From Paenibacillus harenae DSM 16969 (GTDB taxonomy: Bacteria; Bacillota; Bacilli; Paenibacillales; Paenibacillaceae), in assembly GCF_000422465.1 (NCBI RefSeq), contig NZ_AULV01000015.1, positions 62,001-126,000 of the forward strand: a DNA stretch of 64,000 bases. Direction: 5' to 3'. The translations under genes were made by a program, and so were the position numbers. The notes below the pieces were generated by a model, which was not told the origin of the DNA, ran no database searches, and worked only from the letters and a program-made list of their open reading frames with translations. This document shows, piece after piece, positions 47,998 to 57,082 of this stretch (within the stretch, counting starts at the first letter, position 1; each line of letters begins with the position of its first letter).

Positions 47998-49047
47998 ATG
48001 GATATTATTGAGATTTTAACGGAATTAATCGACGAGGATACGGATCAGCCCAGATACCAGTTCGACGGGGAAGCACTGGAGGAGTTAATGAAGAGCATCG
48101 AGGAGCTCGGGCTGCTCTCGCCGATCAAGGTTCGGACGACGGGCAACGGCCGGTACAAAATCATTTACGGAAACCGCCGCTACAAAGCAAGTAAAATGCT
48201 CGGCCGCGCAACCATTCCATGTATTGTCTCGAACGTTACGGACGAGATGGAAATTTATTTGGAGCAGATCGCAGAAAATTTGACGCGTGAAGGCTTCTCG
48301 CCGATTGAAGAGGCGGAGGCGTTCAATAAGCTGCTGAATGATCCGAAATTCCGAAGCTCTACGAAATTTTTGTCGGGCAAGCTCGGCAAGCCGGAGAGCT
48401 ATATCAAGAACAAATGCGAGCTGCTTAAGTTCGGCAATGCGGTTAAGAAGCTGATCGTCAGCGGCACCGAGATCCGCAAGGACAAGCTGACGGAGGATCA
48501 GCTGCTCCCGCTCAAGGATTTGCCGCTTGAACACCGCGATCCGCTGGCGTTGATCGTCGCAAGGGACGAGCTTCCGGTAAGCGACGTGAAGAAGATCGCC
48601 AAGCTGTTCAAGGATAAGACGATATCGGGCAGCACGAAGGACAAGCTTCTCTTCAAAACAGGAAGCGGCCTGATCGAGACCTGGTCGACGCATGAACAGA
48701 ATAAAGCCGAACGGGCGAAGCCCTCAGCCGAGCCGAAGCCGGCTGCAAAAGCAGACAAGAAAGCGCAGCAACCGGAGACGAACATGCAGACGGAAGCGGT
48801 GCCGTCCGACTCGTCGACTGTTTCTCCAATCGAGCTTAGATTGAAGAAGCTTGCAGATTCGCTGTCCGCCTTCCATCCGCTGCCGGCGGCGGCGCTCGAG
48901 TCTGCCGCGTCCGTTCCTGCAGCCGGGCAAGAAAGCTTTATCCAGGATGTCGAATCGCTCATCGGCAGTCTGGAGCGGCAGCTTGCGGAGTGGAAAGCGA
49001 TTCGCGAGCTTGCGAGATCCCAATCAACTGTTCCGGAACAAGCCTAA
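47998..49047 (+). CDS. ParB-family DNA-binding protein without a ParA partner
   Basis: A 349-residue protein. The N-terminal ParB/Srx fold (about 1-95) has DTDQPRYQFD, IEELGLLSPIKVR and IIYGNRRYKASKML (box equivalent to GERR), then ENLTREGFSPIEEAEAFNKLL, the conserved ParB box. A helix-turn-helix region follows (about 110-190, FLSGKLGKPESYIKNKCELLKFG). An Ala/Lys/Pro-rich linker (about 235-270) leads to a helical tail (about 305-345) that could dimerise. AAGGAGA precedes the ATG. Spo0J, Noc and plasmid ParB/RepB proteins share this plan. No parA is adjacent, and the gene is not in the gid/jag context of chromosomal spo0J, so its job is open. The repeats upstream are its likely binding sites. 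Confidence 0.85.
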   Translation: MDIIEILTELIDEDTDQPRYQFDGEALEELMKSIEELGLLSPIKVRTTGNGRYKIIYGNRRYKASKMLGRATIPCIVSNVTDEMEIYLEQIAENLTREGFSPIEEAEAFNKLLNDPKFRSSTKFLSGKLGKPESYIKNKCELLKFGNAVKKLIVSGTEIRKDKLTEDQLLPLKDLPLEHRDPLALIVARDELPVSDVKKIAKLFKDKTISGSTKDKLLFKTGSGLIETWSTHEQNKAERAKPSAEPKPAAKADKKAQQPETNMQTEAVPSDSSTVSPIELRLKKLADSLSAFHPLPAAALESAASVPAAGQESFIQDVESLIGSLERQLAEWKAIRELARSQSTVPEQA

Positions 49048-49179
49048 ATTGGACGAAAATAAATTCGGGTTCAACGCGTTCTGACCCAAGCTTAAGCGAA
49101 AAAGGAGGCTGCTTTCTTGTCATGCGACAGGATGGAAGCCTCTTATGTCAGCGACAAGAGCCTCAGCGTCAGCTAATCA

Positions 49180-49340
49180 GCTGCATCTGACTATGATTCA
49201 GCTACAAGCCGGCTGCAGCCAGCATGCTGCATCTGGCCAAGCTTCTGCCAGCATGCTATGTCTGACCATGATTTAGCTAAAGCTGACTGCAGCCAACAAG
49301 CTGCATCTGGCCAAGCTTCTGCCAACAAGCTACGTCTGGT
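49180..49340. repeat. About 74-bp direct repeat after the parB-type gene
   Basis: Units starting at 49180 (75 bp), 49255 (74 bp) and 49329 (partial) share GCTGCATCTGRCCA, CAAGCTTCTGCCA and CAGCTGCAG-like elements. The third copy runs into the 3' end of the next gene, so its stop codon (49330-49332) is inside the repeat. It is unrelated in sequence to the upstream iterons. The gap 49048-49179 shows only a weak GAGGCT/AGCCTC hairpin. Confidence 0.75.
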
Positions 49341-50475
49341 CCGGCTTCAGCCTGGTCGCCCGAATCAGGCCCTCGGCAAGCCCCGGGTTCAGCTTCGAAA
49401 TGGCCGCCAGCCATTTGCCGGCTGACGGCATGCCGACTGCCCATTGCAGCAGGCTCCCCCATCGCAAAGGTCCGGCAAATTCCTTTCGGATCGAGCGCGT
49501 ATACTCCTGCTCCCAATCGGCAAGCGATAGACCGCCTCGCAAATAGAGGTCGGCAAGCGGAGCGCAAAGCGCAGCCGAGCGAAGCGCCATCGACATGCCG
49601 TCTCCGCACAGCGGAGGCAGCATGGACGCCGCGTCTCCCAGAAGCGGCATCCCGTCCCACGCTTGCGGCTTGCGGCGCAAAAACACCGGAGCCACTGCAG
49701 CTTGCGATCCGGCAACCGGCTCAGCAAACGCGAGCCTCCCCGCCAGCCTCGGATTTCTCCTCGCCGCTTCCTTCAGAAAATCCGGCACCGATTTGCCCGC
49801 TTGCGCGAAGCTATCCCGTTCCAGCAGCGCCGCCGCATTCACGAGTCCGCGTTCGACCTTGCATAGGCCCATGTATCCTCCGCGAAACATATACATTTCA
49901 ATAACCGGTTCCATATCCACGCCGACAAAATGGGATTTCACGCCGATATAGGCCGAGCTTGCCGGACCGTCCGGACGATACCCCGGCAGCCCGGACCGGC
50001 GGTTCGCGCCCCAGGCTGCAATGACCGTCCGGGCTTGCAGCACACACGCTTCGCCGCCGCGCTTCATCTCCACCGCGAAGCCCTTCGGGAGGGGCTTCAA
50101 GGCCGCGACCGACGAGGCTGCGTGCAGCTCCGCCCCGGCCTGCCGTGCCGCAAGGAGCAGGGCGCTATCCAGCGAGTAACGGCTGACTCCCCAAGCTTCG
50201 CCAGGCAGCGGAAGCTCCACATCAGCGCCGTTCTCGAAAATAAGCCTCACCCGAGTGATCTTGCTTGGGAGAAGATTTTCGACCTTTTCAGCAAGACCAA
50301 GCGCATGCAGCGTGCTCCGCGATTCCGGCGATAGAAATTCTCCGCACACCTTATGGCGAGGGAACGACTGGCGGTCGATCAGCGCCGTCTCCCATCCGCG
50401 GTCCGCAAGCGCTTTGGCCATGCTGCTGCCGGCAACGCCTGCGCCGAGCACCGCAACATCCACCGTTCGCGTCAT
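49330..50475 (-). CDS. FAD-dependent oxidoreductase of the type III PKS operon
   Basis: A 381-residue flavoprotein of the geranylgeranyl-reductase/p-hydroxybenzoate-hydroxylase-like group. FAD-binding motifs are VAVLGAGVAGSSMAKAL (about 6-22, Gly-x-Gly-x2-Gly), FPRHKVCGEFLSPES, and MPLLGDAASMLPPLCGDGMSMALRSA (about 280-305, GD motif). The ATG at 50475 overlaps the methyltransferase stop (ATGA). In srsABC of Streptomyces and agqABC of Actinoplanes the matching flavoprotein hydroxylates a phenolic lipid to a hydroquinone or quinone, which is the inferred role here. Its stop lies in a repeat element. Confidence 0.87.
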   Translation of the reverse strand: MTRTVDVAVLGAGVAGSSMAKALADRGWETALIDRQSFPRHKVCGEFLSPESRSTLHALGLAEKVENLLPSKITRVRLIFENGADVELPLPGEAWGVSRYSLDSALLLAARQAGAELHAASSVAALKPLPKGFAVEMKRGGEACVLQARTVIAAWGANRRSGLPGYRPDGPASSAYIGVKSHFVGVDMEPVIEMYMFRGGYMGLCKVERGLVNAAALLERDSFAQAGKSVPDFLKEAARRNPRLAGRLAFAEPVAGSQAAVAPVFLRRKPQAWDGMPLLGDAASMLPPLCGDGMSMALRSAALCAPLADLYLRGGLSLADWEQEYTRSIRKEFAGPLRWGSLLQWAVGMPSAGKWLAAISKLNPGLAEGLIRATRLKPDQT

Positions 50476-51215
50476 GTTAACCAACTCCGCCCGATTGATT
50501 TAGGTCCGGCGGCTTGCCGATCGATCACGACCGCATAACGAAATAAAGGCCTCCACGACCGGTACACCCCCGTCAAGCCGAGCGATTGCTCGAGCTCCCG
50601 CCAGTCAGCCGCGCGAAAGCCTTTTGCTACCGATAACGGTCCGTCGTGCCGAATATACCGGTTAGACGTAGTTCTGGTTGCCAGCCACACCGCCGCCCAA
50701 GCCAACCAGTGACGATGGATGTCGTTGATGACAACGCCGAATCGAGCCGTTCTCAGCATGCTGCCTACAACCGCGGGAAGCTTATCCCGGTCAAAATGAT
50801 GCAAAAACTGCGTCCCCGTAACGATATCCGCGCTTCTCTCGGGCAGCTCGAACAAATCTCCCCGCCTCACCATGACGCGAGGCTCGGAACGAAACAACAG
50901 TCTCGCCTCCTCGCAAGCCTCTTCCGTGATGTCTACTAACGTAATCGATAATTGAATCCCGTTGTCATCGGCCCACTGCAGCACACGGCGATTGATGTCG
51001 CCCGAGCCGGCGCCGACATCCAGGACCGACAGCCGGTCCGGCTTCCCGGCCGCCTCCCATAGACGCTTCATGCCATGAAGCGTCGGAGCTGCCGCGGCAA
51101 ACACCCGGTTGAGCCGGCGAAGCTGCCGCAAGGCTTCGCGAAGCTCGGAGCCGCCGCTCGTGAAGTCGTCCATCAGCTCTTCCTCCGCAGCCCGTTCCCG
51201 TAACGCTCTAAGCAT
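50472..51215 (-). CDS. Class I methyltransferase of the type III PKS operon
   Basis: A 247-residue SAM-dependent methyltransferase. Motif I is LSVLDVGAGSGDINRRVL, motif II ITLVDITEEACEEARLL, and motif IV-like DIVTGTQFLHHFDRDKLPAVVGSMLRTARFGVVINDIHRHW. The ATG at 51215 lies 8 bp inside the end of the PKS gene, and its stop overlaps the next start by 4 bp, so the three genes form one tightly coupled unit. It probably methylates a hydroxyl or ring carbon of the polyketide product. Confidence 0.87.
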   Translation of the reverse strand: MLRALRERAAEEELMDDFTSGGSELREALRQLRRLNRVFAAAAPTLHGMKRLWEAAGKPDRLSVLDVGAGSGDINRRVLQWADDNGIQLSITLVDITEEACEEARLLFRSEPRVMVRRGDLFELPERSADIVTGTQFLHHFDRDKLPAVVGSMLRTARFGVVINDIHRHWLAWAAVWLATRTTSNRYIRHDGPLSVAKGFRAADWRELEQSLGLTGVYRSWRPLFRYAVVIDRQAAGPKSIGRSWLT

Positions 51216-52356
51216 AGGCGTTGTCCGCCGGCTGTGGCTTCCTGACAGCAGGCGGGGCGTAAGCAATCTTGATTATCTCCGCCGTCAAGCCGGGACCGAA
51301 AGCAAGCGCGATGCCGCCGGCGCCTTCCGAGCCCTCGTCTTCCAGCCGCTCTCTCATCCGCTGAAGCACGAACAAGATGGTCGCGGAGGATACGTTTCCG
51401 ATCTCCCGAAGCACGTCGAGGCTTGGGGCGATTTGTCCGTCCGTCAGGCCGTACTTCAGCTGCAGAACCTCGATGATTCCTTTTCCTCCCGGGTGAATCG
51501 CCCACAGCTCCGGCTTGCCGCTTCCGCATAGCCGCTCGACCTCGGCCGGAATCGACTCTCCGATCAGCCGCGGTATGACCGGTGACAAATACAGGTCAAA
51601 GCCGTAATTGCCGACCTCCCACACCATCTCGCCGGCACCTTCGGCTAACAGCACGGAATGATCATCGCCTAAGTAAAAAACGGACTGCCGCGTCTCTCGA
51701 GCCTCCCCGACCACGCAAGCCGAGGCGCCGTCTCCGAAGAACGACGCCCCAAACAGCGAATCCCTGTCGCCGGCAGGCTGGATATGCAGCGTGCATAGCT
51801 CCACGCAGACGATTAGCGCCTTCGTGTCCGGATTGCCTGCCAGGAGCCGCTTCGCCAGGCAGATCGCCTTTAAGCCCGCGGCGCAGCCAATAAACGTCAG
51901 CGGAATCCGCGTCACGTTCGGGGCTAATTCCAGCTGACGGATGATTGCGGCATCCATGCCGGGAAGAAATTGACCCGTGCAGCTGACCGTAATCAGATGC
52001 GTAATGCTTGCGGCATCCGTTCCCGCATCCGCCAAGGCTTGTCTCGCCGCCCGTAATCCCAGCGGAACGGCTTCCCGTTTGTAGACCGCCATACGCTCCT
52101 CCGTCGAAGGAGCTTCTCCGCCTGTTCCGAGGGGGAAATAGACGCATTCCGATGCCTCGGCCAGCAGGTTCGGCTCGCATGTATAGCGGCTCTCCACGCC
52201 GCATTGCTTGAAAATCCGTCTCGCCCAGCGCGCGGCGTCCGGCTTATCGCCAAGCGCCTCGACCAGCCTGCGCCCCGTATCCGCTTGATCAAGCCGATAC
52301 GGAGGCAAAGCGGTGCCGATTCCTAATATAGCCAAGCCCGATTTCGCATGCTCCAT
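51208..52356 (-). CDS. Type III polyketide synthase (chalcone synthase family)
   Basis: A 382-residue homodimeric condensing enzyme. The catalytic triad is visible: Cys in TFIGCAAGLKAICLA (about 161), His in LWAIHPGGKGIIE (about 293) and Asn in EIGNVSSATILFVL (about 326). Such enzymes extend acyl-CoA starters with malonyl-CoA and cyclise them to alkylpyrones, alkylresorcinols or related lipids (BpsA, SrsA). It is the first gene of a three-gene operon with a methyltransferase and an FAD oxidase. The likely product is a methylated, oxidised phenolic or pyrone lipid, possibly membrane- or spore-associated. AGGGGATGG lies 12 bases before the ATG. Confidence 0.92.
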   Translation of the reverse strand: MEHAKSGLAILGIGTALPPYRLDQADTGRRLVEALGDKPDAARWARRIFKQCGVESRYTCEPNLLAEASECVYFPLGTGGEAPSTEERMAVYKREAVPLGLRAARQALADAGTDAASITHLITVSCTGQFLPGMDAAIIRQLELAPNVTRIPLTFIGCAAGLKAICLAKRLLAGNPDTKALIVCVELCTLHIQPAGDRDSLFGASFFGDGASACVVGEARETRQSVFYLGDDHSVLLAEGAGEMVWEVGNYGFDLYLSPVIPRLIGESIPAEVERLCGSGKPELWAIHPGGKGIIEVLQLKYGLTDGQIAPSLDVLREIGNVSSATILFVLQRMRERLEDEGSEGAGGIALAFGPGLTAEIIKIAYAPPAVRKPQPADNAYA

Positions 52357-52549
52357 ATGCTTTCATCCATCCCCTCTATTTTCAACGCGGACAAGTTGTT
52401 TTACTGACAAGTTTATTCGCGGGGACGGTTTGTTATGATAGAGGAGAAATCTCTATTTTTTGTAACAAACTTGAAATCTATTCTTCATCTCGCTTTAACA
52501 CAAAGCGCCTATAATGAAAACAACCCCCTTTTGTAATATAGATATTCTA

Positions 52550-52584
52550 AGACCCGCAGCACCGATGCTGCGGGTCTCTTTTTT
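52550..52584 (+). terminator. Plus-strand terminator without an upstream plus-strand gene
   Basis: AGACCCGCAGC and GCTGCGGGTCT form a perfect 11-bp stem with a 6-nt loop, followed on the plus strand by CTTTTTT. Both flanking genes are on the minus strand and no T tract follows on that strand. The gap 52357-52689 contains TATGAT and TATAAT hexamers upstream but no supported ORF, so a small RNA ending here is possible. Confidence 0.75.
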
Positions 52585-52689
52585 AAAATATAAGACTTTA
52601 TAAGTTTAGCACGAATAAATGGGCTTATATTTCTCCGCGAAACGGTTGCGTCCTCTGACAAGGACGCCGATAGGCGTTTCTACTTGGGT

Positions 52690-53553
52690 CTATTCGTTTG
52701 AACGCGACAGCTCGACCAGAACGATCTCCGGACGGTTGAACAGCCGCTGCGGAATGATGCTGTTGCCGAGCCCCCTGCTTACAATCATCGTCGAGCCGCT
52801 CTCCGTGTACCGGCCGCCATCGTATTTCGGCAGGAAGCCTTGTCCCGGCGACACTAATCCGCCAACGAAGGGAAGTCTGACTTGTCCGCCGTGCGCATGG
52901 CCGGAGAAGGTTAAATCGATCTTGCGCCGCACATAGACGGAGAACAGCTCCGGACGATGCGACAGCAGGATCGTATAGGCTTCCTCATCGTCATCTCTCT
53001 CTTCAAGCGCCGCATCGATATGCTCGTTTATCTTGTCGGCGTTTCCGTCCGCCTGCCGGTTAAAGACCGGATCGTCAACTCCTGCAATTCGAATCTCGCC
53101 TTGTCCCACCGAGATCATCTCGCTCTTATTGCGCAGCACATGCACGCCTGCACGCTCAAGGTCATCCTTAAGCGGCTTGAATTTCTTCGAGTCGAATTCG
53201 TGGTTCCCCGTCACGTAATAGACGGGCGCCAATTTCGTAAGCTCGCCCATCAGAATCAGGCTTGCCTCTTCATAGTACCTTCTTCTGTCGACCAGATCGC
53301 CCGTGAACACGATAAGATCGGGACGCAGCTTGCTCACCTTGCCGACCAGCCGCCGCTGCCCTTTTCCGAACGACTTATTGTGCAAGTCCGTCAGATGTAC
53401 GATTCGATAAGTGTCAAAGCCGTCCGGCAGCTTGGCCGAGCTTACTTGATACCTCGTGACGCTAAGAGTGTTATTCTCATAATAAGAAAACGCGACGAGA
53501 GCAATAACCGCCAGACAAATATAAAGTATAATCCTCTTGGCCCTCTTACTCAC
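52690..53553 (-). CDS. Membrane-anchored metallophosphoesterase (YaeI/YkuE-like)
   Basis: A 287-residue calcineurin-like phosphoesterase. A transmembrane segment (about 8-25, IILYICLAVIALVAFSYY) leads to the catalytic domain with the full motif set: IVHLTDLHN, VFTGDLVDRRRYY, YVTGNHEFD, LLSHRPELF and GHAHGGQVRLP. These are the metal ligands Asp, Asp, Asn, His, His. YaeI-type enzymes act on lipid or UDP-linked substrates near the membrane. The start is GTG at 53553 about ten bases after AAGGGGGG; the ATG at 53607 is less likely. Confidence 0.88.
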   Translation of the reverse strand: MSKRAKRIILYICLAVIALVAFSYYENNTLSVTRYQVSSAKLPDGFDTYRIVHLTDLHNKSFGKGQRRLVGKVSKLRPDLIVFTGDLVDRRRYYEEASLILMGELTKLAPVYYVTGNHEFDSKKFKPLKDDLERAGVHVLRNKSEMISVGQGEIRIAGVDDPVFNRQADGNADKINEHIDAALEERDDDEEAYTILLSHRPELFSVYVRRKIDLTFSGHAHGGQVRLPFVGGLVSPGQGFLPKYDGGRYTESGSTMIVSRGLGNSIIPQRLFNRPEIVLVELSRSNE

Positions 53554-53631
53554 CTCAGGCAGCCCCCCTTTGGAACATCCAGCTAAATACGCTGGAATTC
53601 CTTTCATAATAGTCCGAAAACCATTAAACGA

Positions 53632-55143
53632 TTATCTCACCCTCTGCTTCGACAAGCTCCAGGATTGCCACTTATCGCTTGAGCGGGCCTTCTCCCGCAG
53701 GTCTTCGATCACCTCATTCAGCCCCGCCAGCCCGGGATGGTTCTTCTGCAGCTTCAGCAGCGCCGGCGCCGCGTCGGTCGACAGGCTGCCGAGATAGGCA
53801 ACGTCGATTTTGCCCGTCCGTTCGAATCGTTCCATGTTCCGGTCCGCAATGCGCGCATCCAAATTCGTATAGTTTATCAGCACATAAGCAATGATGGATA
53901 CGCCGATATACGCCTTCGCCATCGAGAAGCGTTCCTTCCAAATACGGAGTATGGCGATAATCAGCAGCACGCCCAGATAAATCATAAATCCATGGACAAG
54001 CAGTCTCGTATGCGTAAAGCCGTAAGCGTCCTCGTACAGGGCTAGCCGACTGTAGGCGGATACGAGCATCACGAGGGTGCAGCCGATCAGGACGCTCAGC
54101 GACACCTTCCGCACCAGCTCAGCCTTTGCGCCTGTGCGCTTGATCAAATGAAGTCCGCCCATGAGCAAGCCGATGTTGATCATTGCGACCATGATCAATT
54201 CCGCGAAGCCTCTGCGCGCATATTCGGCATAAGCCGCTCCGCCCGGAAGAAGCCCGTTCGCCGCGCCGAATAAGTACGAAAACTGGATGAAGACGAACAG
54301 CACATAAACCATATTGATGCTGATCAGCAATGTGCCCGCCGTAATCGGGTCGATTGCGACCGGCTCGGCTTTTTGGGCCGCAGCAGCTTCCGTACTACTC
54401 GGGACCGCAGCTTTATAATCCGCCGCTTTGCGGAACAGCAAGCCCCATATGTAGCAGAAAGCATACAGCGCGAAAAAGGCGGCAACGAGAATCCGATAGA
54501 ACCCGTCACCCACGGAGAATCGTTCGAACAGCTGCGGAATTTCATTCATCCACGATAGAAAAATCTGGTCCGCCGAAGCCAGAAGGGAGACGACGACAAT
54601 CAGAATCGGAGCCGCGAGCACAAGTCCAAGAACGACCTTGCCCGCGCTGCCTTTCGCCGGGCCTTCCTTTCGATTCTCCCTGAATCGGTCAATGAACAGA
54701 GCGAACGGCACGGCAATTGCCGTCAATGGTTTAATGAGACTGAGATACAGAAGCTCGGTATAGAAAACGCCCCGGTACCACGGCTGCACGCTGCTGCGCG
54801 TAAGAAGCACCGTCTGGGCAACGACCAGCGCAAAGACCGCAAACAGATTCATCGCCCGGAAGAAAGGGTTTGCATATAGCGCATACGTTAAGGTCAGCAG
54901 AAAGATCGGAATACACAGCAGCCAGCCCGAGCTTGTCTGCCCCTGCCACTTCTCGAATCCGCCGAACCTCCCCTGCACGGAATAGAAAAACAGTCCATAG
55001 AAACCGAGGACGAATACAATAGCGGAGACGCCAACCGCTGCCCCCACGAACAAATATTGACTAAGCAGACCGAACAATAAGGCGAGCAAAAGCATTCTTT
55101 CGTACTTTTTCTGCCAAGGCGCCGGATCTCTCATTCCATTCAC
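53632..55143 (-). CDS. DUF4173-family polytopic membrane protein
   Basis: A 503-residue protein with about eleven hydrophobic segments spread from residue 15 to about 430, and a soluble C-terminal tail containing NYTNLDARIADRNMERFERTGKIDVAYLGSLSTDAAPALL, the hallmark of DUF4173. The function is unknown. It lies 78 bp upstream of the phosphoesterase gene on the same strand and may share a transcript. The start is either GTG (55143) or the ATG three codons later; neither has a strong Shine-Dalgarno. Confidence 0.85.
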   Translation of the reverse strand: MNGMRDPAPWQKKYERMLLLALLFGLLSQYLFVGAAVGVSAIVFVLGFYGLFFYSVQGRFGGFEKWQGQTSSGWLLCIPIFLLTLTYALYANPFFRAMNLFAVFALVVAQTVLLTRSSVQPWYRGVFYTELLYLSLIKPLTAIAVPFALFIDRFRENRKEGPAKGSAGKVVLGLVLAAPILIVVVSLLASADQIFLSWMNEIPQLFERFSVGDGFYRILVAAFFALYAFCYIWGLLFRKAADYKAAVPSSTEAAAAQKAEPVAIDPITAGTLLISINMVYVLFVFIQFSYLFGAANGLLPGGAAYAEYARRGFAELIMVAMINIGLLMGGLHLIKRTGAKAELVRKVSLSVLIGCTLVMLVSAYSRLALYEDAYGFTHTRLLVHGFMIYLGVLLIIAILRIWKERFSMAKAYIGVSIIAYVLINYTNLDARIADRNMERFERTGKIDVAYLGSLSTDAAPALLKLQKNHPGLAGLNEVIEDLREKARSSDKWQSWSLSKQRVR

Positions 55144-55257
55144 CGCTTTCTTACCGTCGTTTGTTAATTTCCTCCTTTTATTGTAACCTAGAAAACAAGA
55201 ACAAAAAGTGTAACTTCTAACTGGAAAATTTCATATTTTACGGCGGGTGGTTTTTTT

Positions 55258-57045
55258 ATGAAAATACGCAGACATTACTTGGCGATCAGGCTCGCATACC
55301 CCCATATTCATGAGGATGCTCCATTCGAAGCGACTACGCAGGAGCTCGCAGATTTGCTGGATTGCACACACCGCAACATGGTATTGCTGCTCAAACGGAT
55401 GCAGCAGGAGAAATGGTTAGCCTGGGCGCCTAAGCGAGGCCGCGGCAATCGCTCCACTCTCACCTTCCTGGCGGCCAAGGAGCAAATCGCCCTCCAAGAG
55501 GCGCAGGAGATGATGCAGAAGCAGGATCTGTCTTCGGCGCTCGAGCTGCTCGGTCAGCTGGATGAATCGGCGCGGCTGCGCGGGCAATTCCAGGAGTGGC
55601 TGACCGGCCAATTCGGCTTTCATTCCAAGGTGCAGGGCAAGCGGCGCACCGATATTTTGCGGTTTCCGCTGCCGCAGACGATCTACTCCCTGGACCCGGC
55701 AGCCATCCATTACACGGGGGAATCGCATCTCGTTAATCAGTTATTTGACGGCCTGGTGCGAATCGACCCGAAGGGCGGACAAATATTGCCGCAGCTCGCC
55801 CATGCCTGGGAAGCCGATGAATCGCGCACGCTGTGGACCTTCTATTTGCGCAAGGGAGTGCTGTTCCATCACGGCCGGGAGCTCGATTCGTCCGATGTCA
55901 AATATTCGCTGGAGCGGCTGCAAGCTTTGGCTCCGCTCGGTCTGTACAGCTGGGCTTATTCCGACATCGTCTCCATGGATACGCCGGACGATACGACCAT
56001 ACGCATTCAATTAGCGGAACGCAACGAGGCCTTCCTTTCTTTCCTGACGACGAACCGGGCATCGATCGTGCCGCAGGACGCGTGCGTGGCCGCGGGAGAG
56101 AGGTTCGGCGCCAATCCGGTCGGTACGGGTCCGTTTCGGCTTGCCGGAAATGAACAGGGCGTATGGATCCTGGAAGCGTTCGCGCCTTATTTCCGAGGGA
56201 GAGCGTTTCTGGACCGGGTTGAAGTTTGGACGCTTACGGAGGGCCTTCAGTTGGATAACGGGGCGGTGCTGCAGGAGTTTCAGGTCATGCATAACGCGAG
56301 GTTATCGGATACGGCGGCGCAGCGCTGGCAGCAGGTCAGGCAGTCGGGCATGACCTGCAAATTTATAACCGTGAACGAACACCATGACAGCCCGCTCGCC
56401 AATCCGGCAGTACGGGCGGCAATCGATCAAGCGATCGAACGGGCGGAGCTGCTTCATCTGCTGTCCGGGGATGTCATCGAGGGAGTAGACAGCTTCTGGA
56501 CGACGCAATCGGAGGCGGGGGATCAGACGGAGCCCTCGCTGGATACCGGGGCCGTTAAGAAGCTGCTCTCGGACTCCGGCTATAACGGCGAGACGCTTAC
56601 GCTGGCGACGATACCGCAGTACGAGGCCGATGCCCGGATTATCCGGCAGGTATGCGCGAAGAACGGCGTGCCGATCAAGATCAGGCTGATCGACGCGGAG
56701 CAGTTCAAAGGCCCGGAACGCATGTCAGCGGACTTATTGCTCTTTGCCGTCATGCTGGACGAGCACCGCGAGCTGCGGCTGATCGACCTGTTCAAGAGCA
56801 TGCAGCAGCACGCCATGCCGGATACCTGCGAGATGCTTGAGAAGCGCATCCGGCTAATTTTAACTGAACCGGATCCGGCGCGGCGGAGCGCGATTTTCAG
56901 CCGGATCGAGACGGAGCTCAAAGAACGGCACAGCCTGCTGTTCTTGTACCGCAAGCATCTCAAGACCGCCTTCCATCCGTCTGTCCGCGGCATTTCCCTG
57001 GAGTCGCTCGGGTGGGTCCGGTTTCGGGATATTTGGTTTACTTAA
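55258..57045 (+). CDS. SgrR-like regulator with periplasmic-binding-protein domain
   Basis: A 595-residue protein. An N-terminal winged helix (about 1-75, ATTQELADLLDCTHRNMVLLLKRMQQEKWLAWAPKRGRGNRS) is followed by a linker and a family-5 solute-binding-protein domain (about 150-590, SLDPAAIHYTGESHLVNQLFDGLVRID... and WTFYLRKGVLFHHGRELDSSDVKYSLERL). There is no signal peptide, so it works in the cytoplasm as a sensor-regulator, as SgrR does for sugar-phosphate stress. Targets and ligand are unknown. It is divergent from the DUF4173 gene. Confidence 0.9.
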   Translation: MKIRRHYLAIRLAYPHIHEDAPFEATTQELADLLDCTHRNMVLLLKRMQQEKWLAWAPKRGRGNRSTLTFLAAKEQIALQEAQEMMQKQDLSSALELLGQLDESARLRGQFQEWLTGQFGFHSKVQGKRRTDILRFPLPQTIYSLDPAAIHYTGESHLVNQLFDGLVRIDPKGGQILPQLAHAWEADESRTLWTFYLRKGVLFHHGRELDSSDVKYSLERLQALAPLGLYSWAYSDIVSMDTPDDTTIRIQLAERNEAFLSFLTTNRASIVPQDACVAAGERFGANPVGTGPFRLAGNEQGVWILEAFAPYFRGRAFLDRVEVWTLTEGLQLDNGAVLQEFQVMHNARLSDTAAQRWQQVRQSGMTCKFITVNEHHDSPLANPAVRAAIDQAIERAELLHLLSGDVIEGVDSFWTTQSEAGDQTEPSLDTGAVKKLLSDSGYNGETLTLATIPQYEADARIIRQVCAKNGVPIKIRLIDAEQFKGPERMSADLLLFAVMLDEHRELRLIDLFKSMQQHAMPDTCEMLEKRIRLILTEPDPARRSAIFSRIETELKERHSLLFLYRKHLKTAFHPSVRGISLESLGWVRFRDIWFT

Positions 57046-57082
57046 GGGCCATATTGAAAGGATAGCGAGAGGAGGATAAGAG

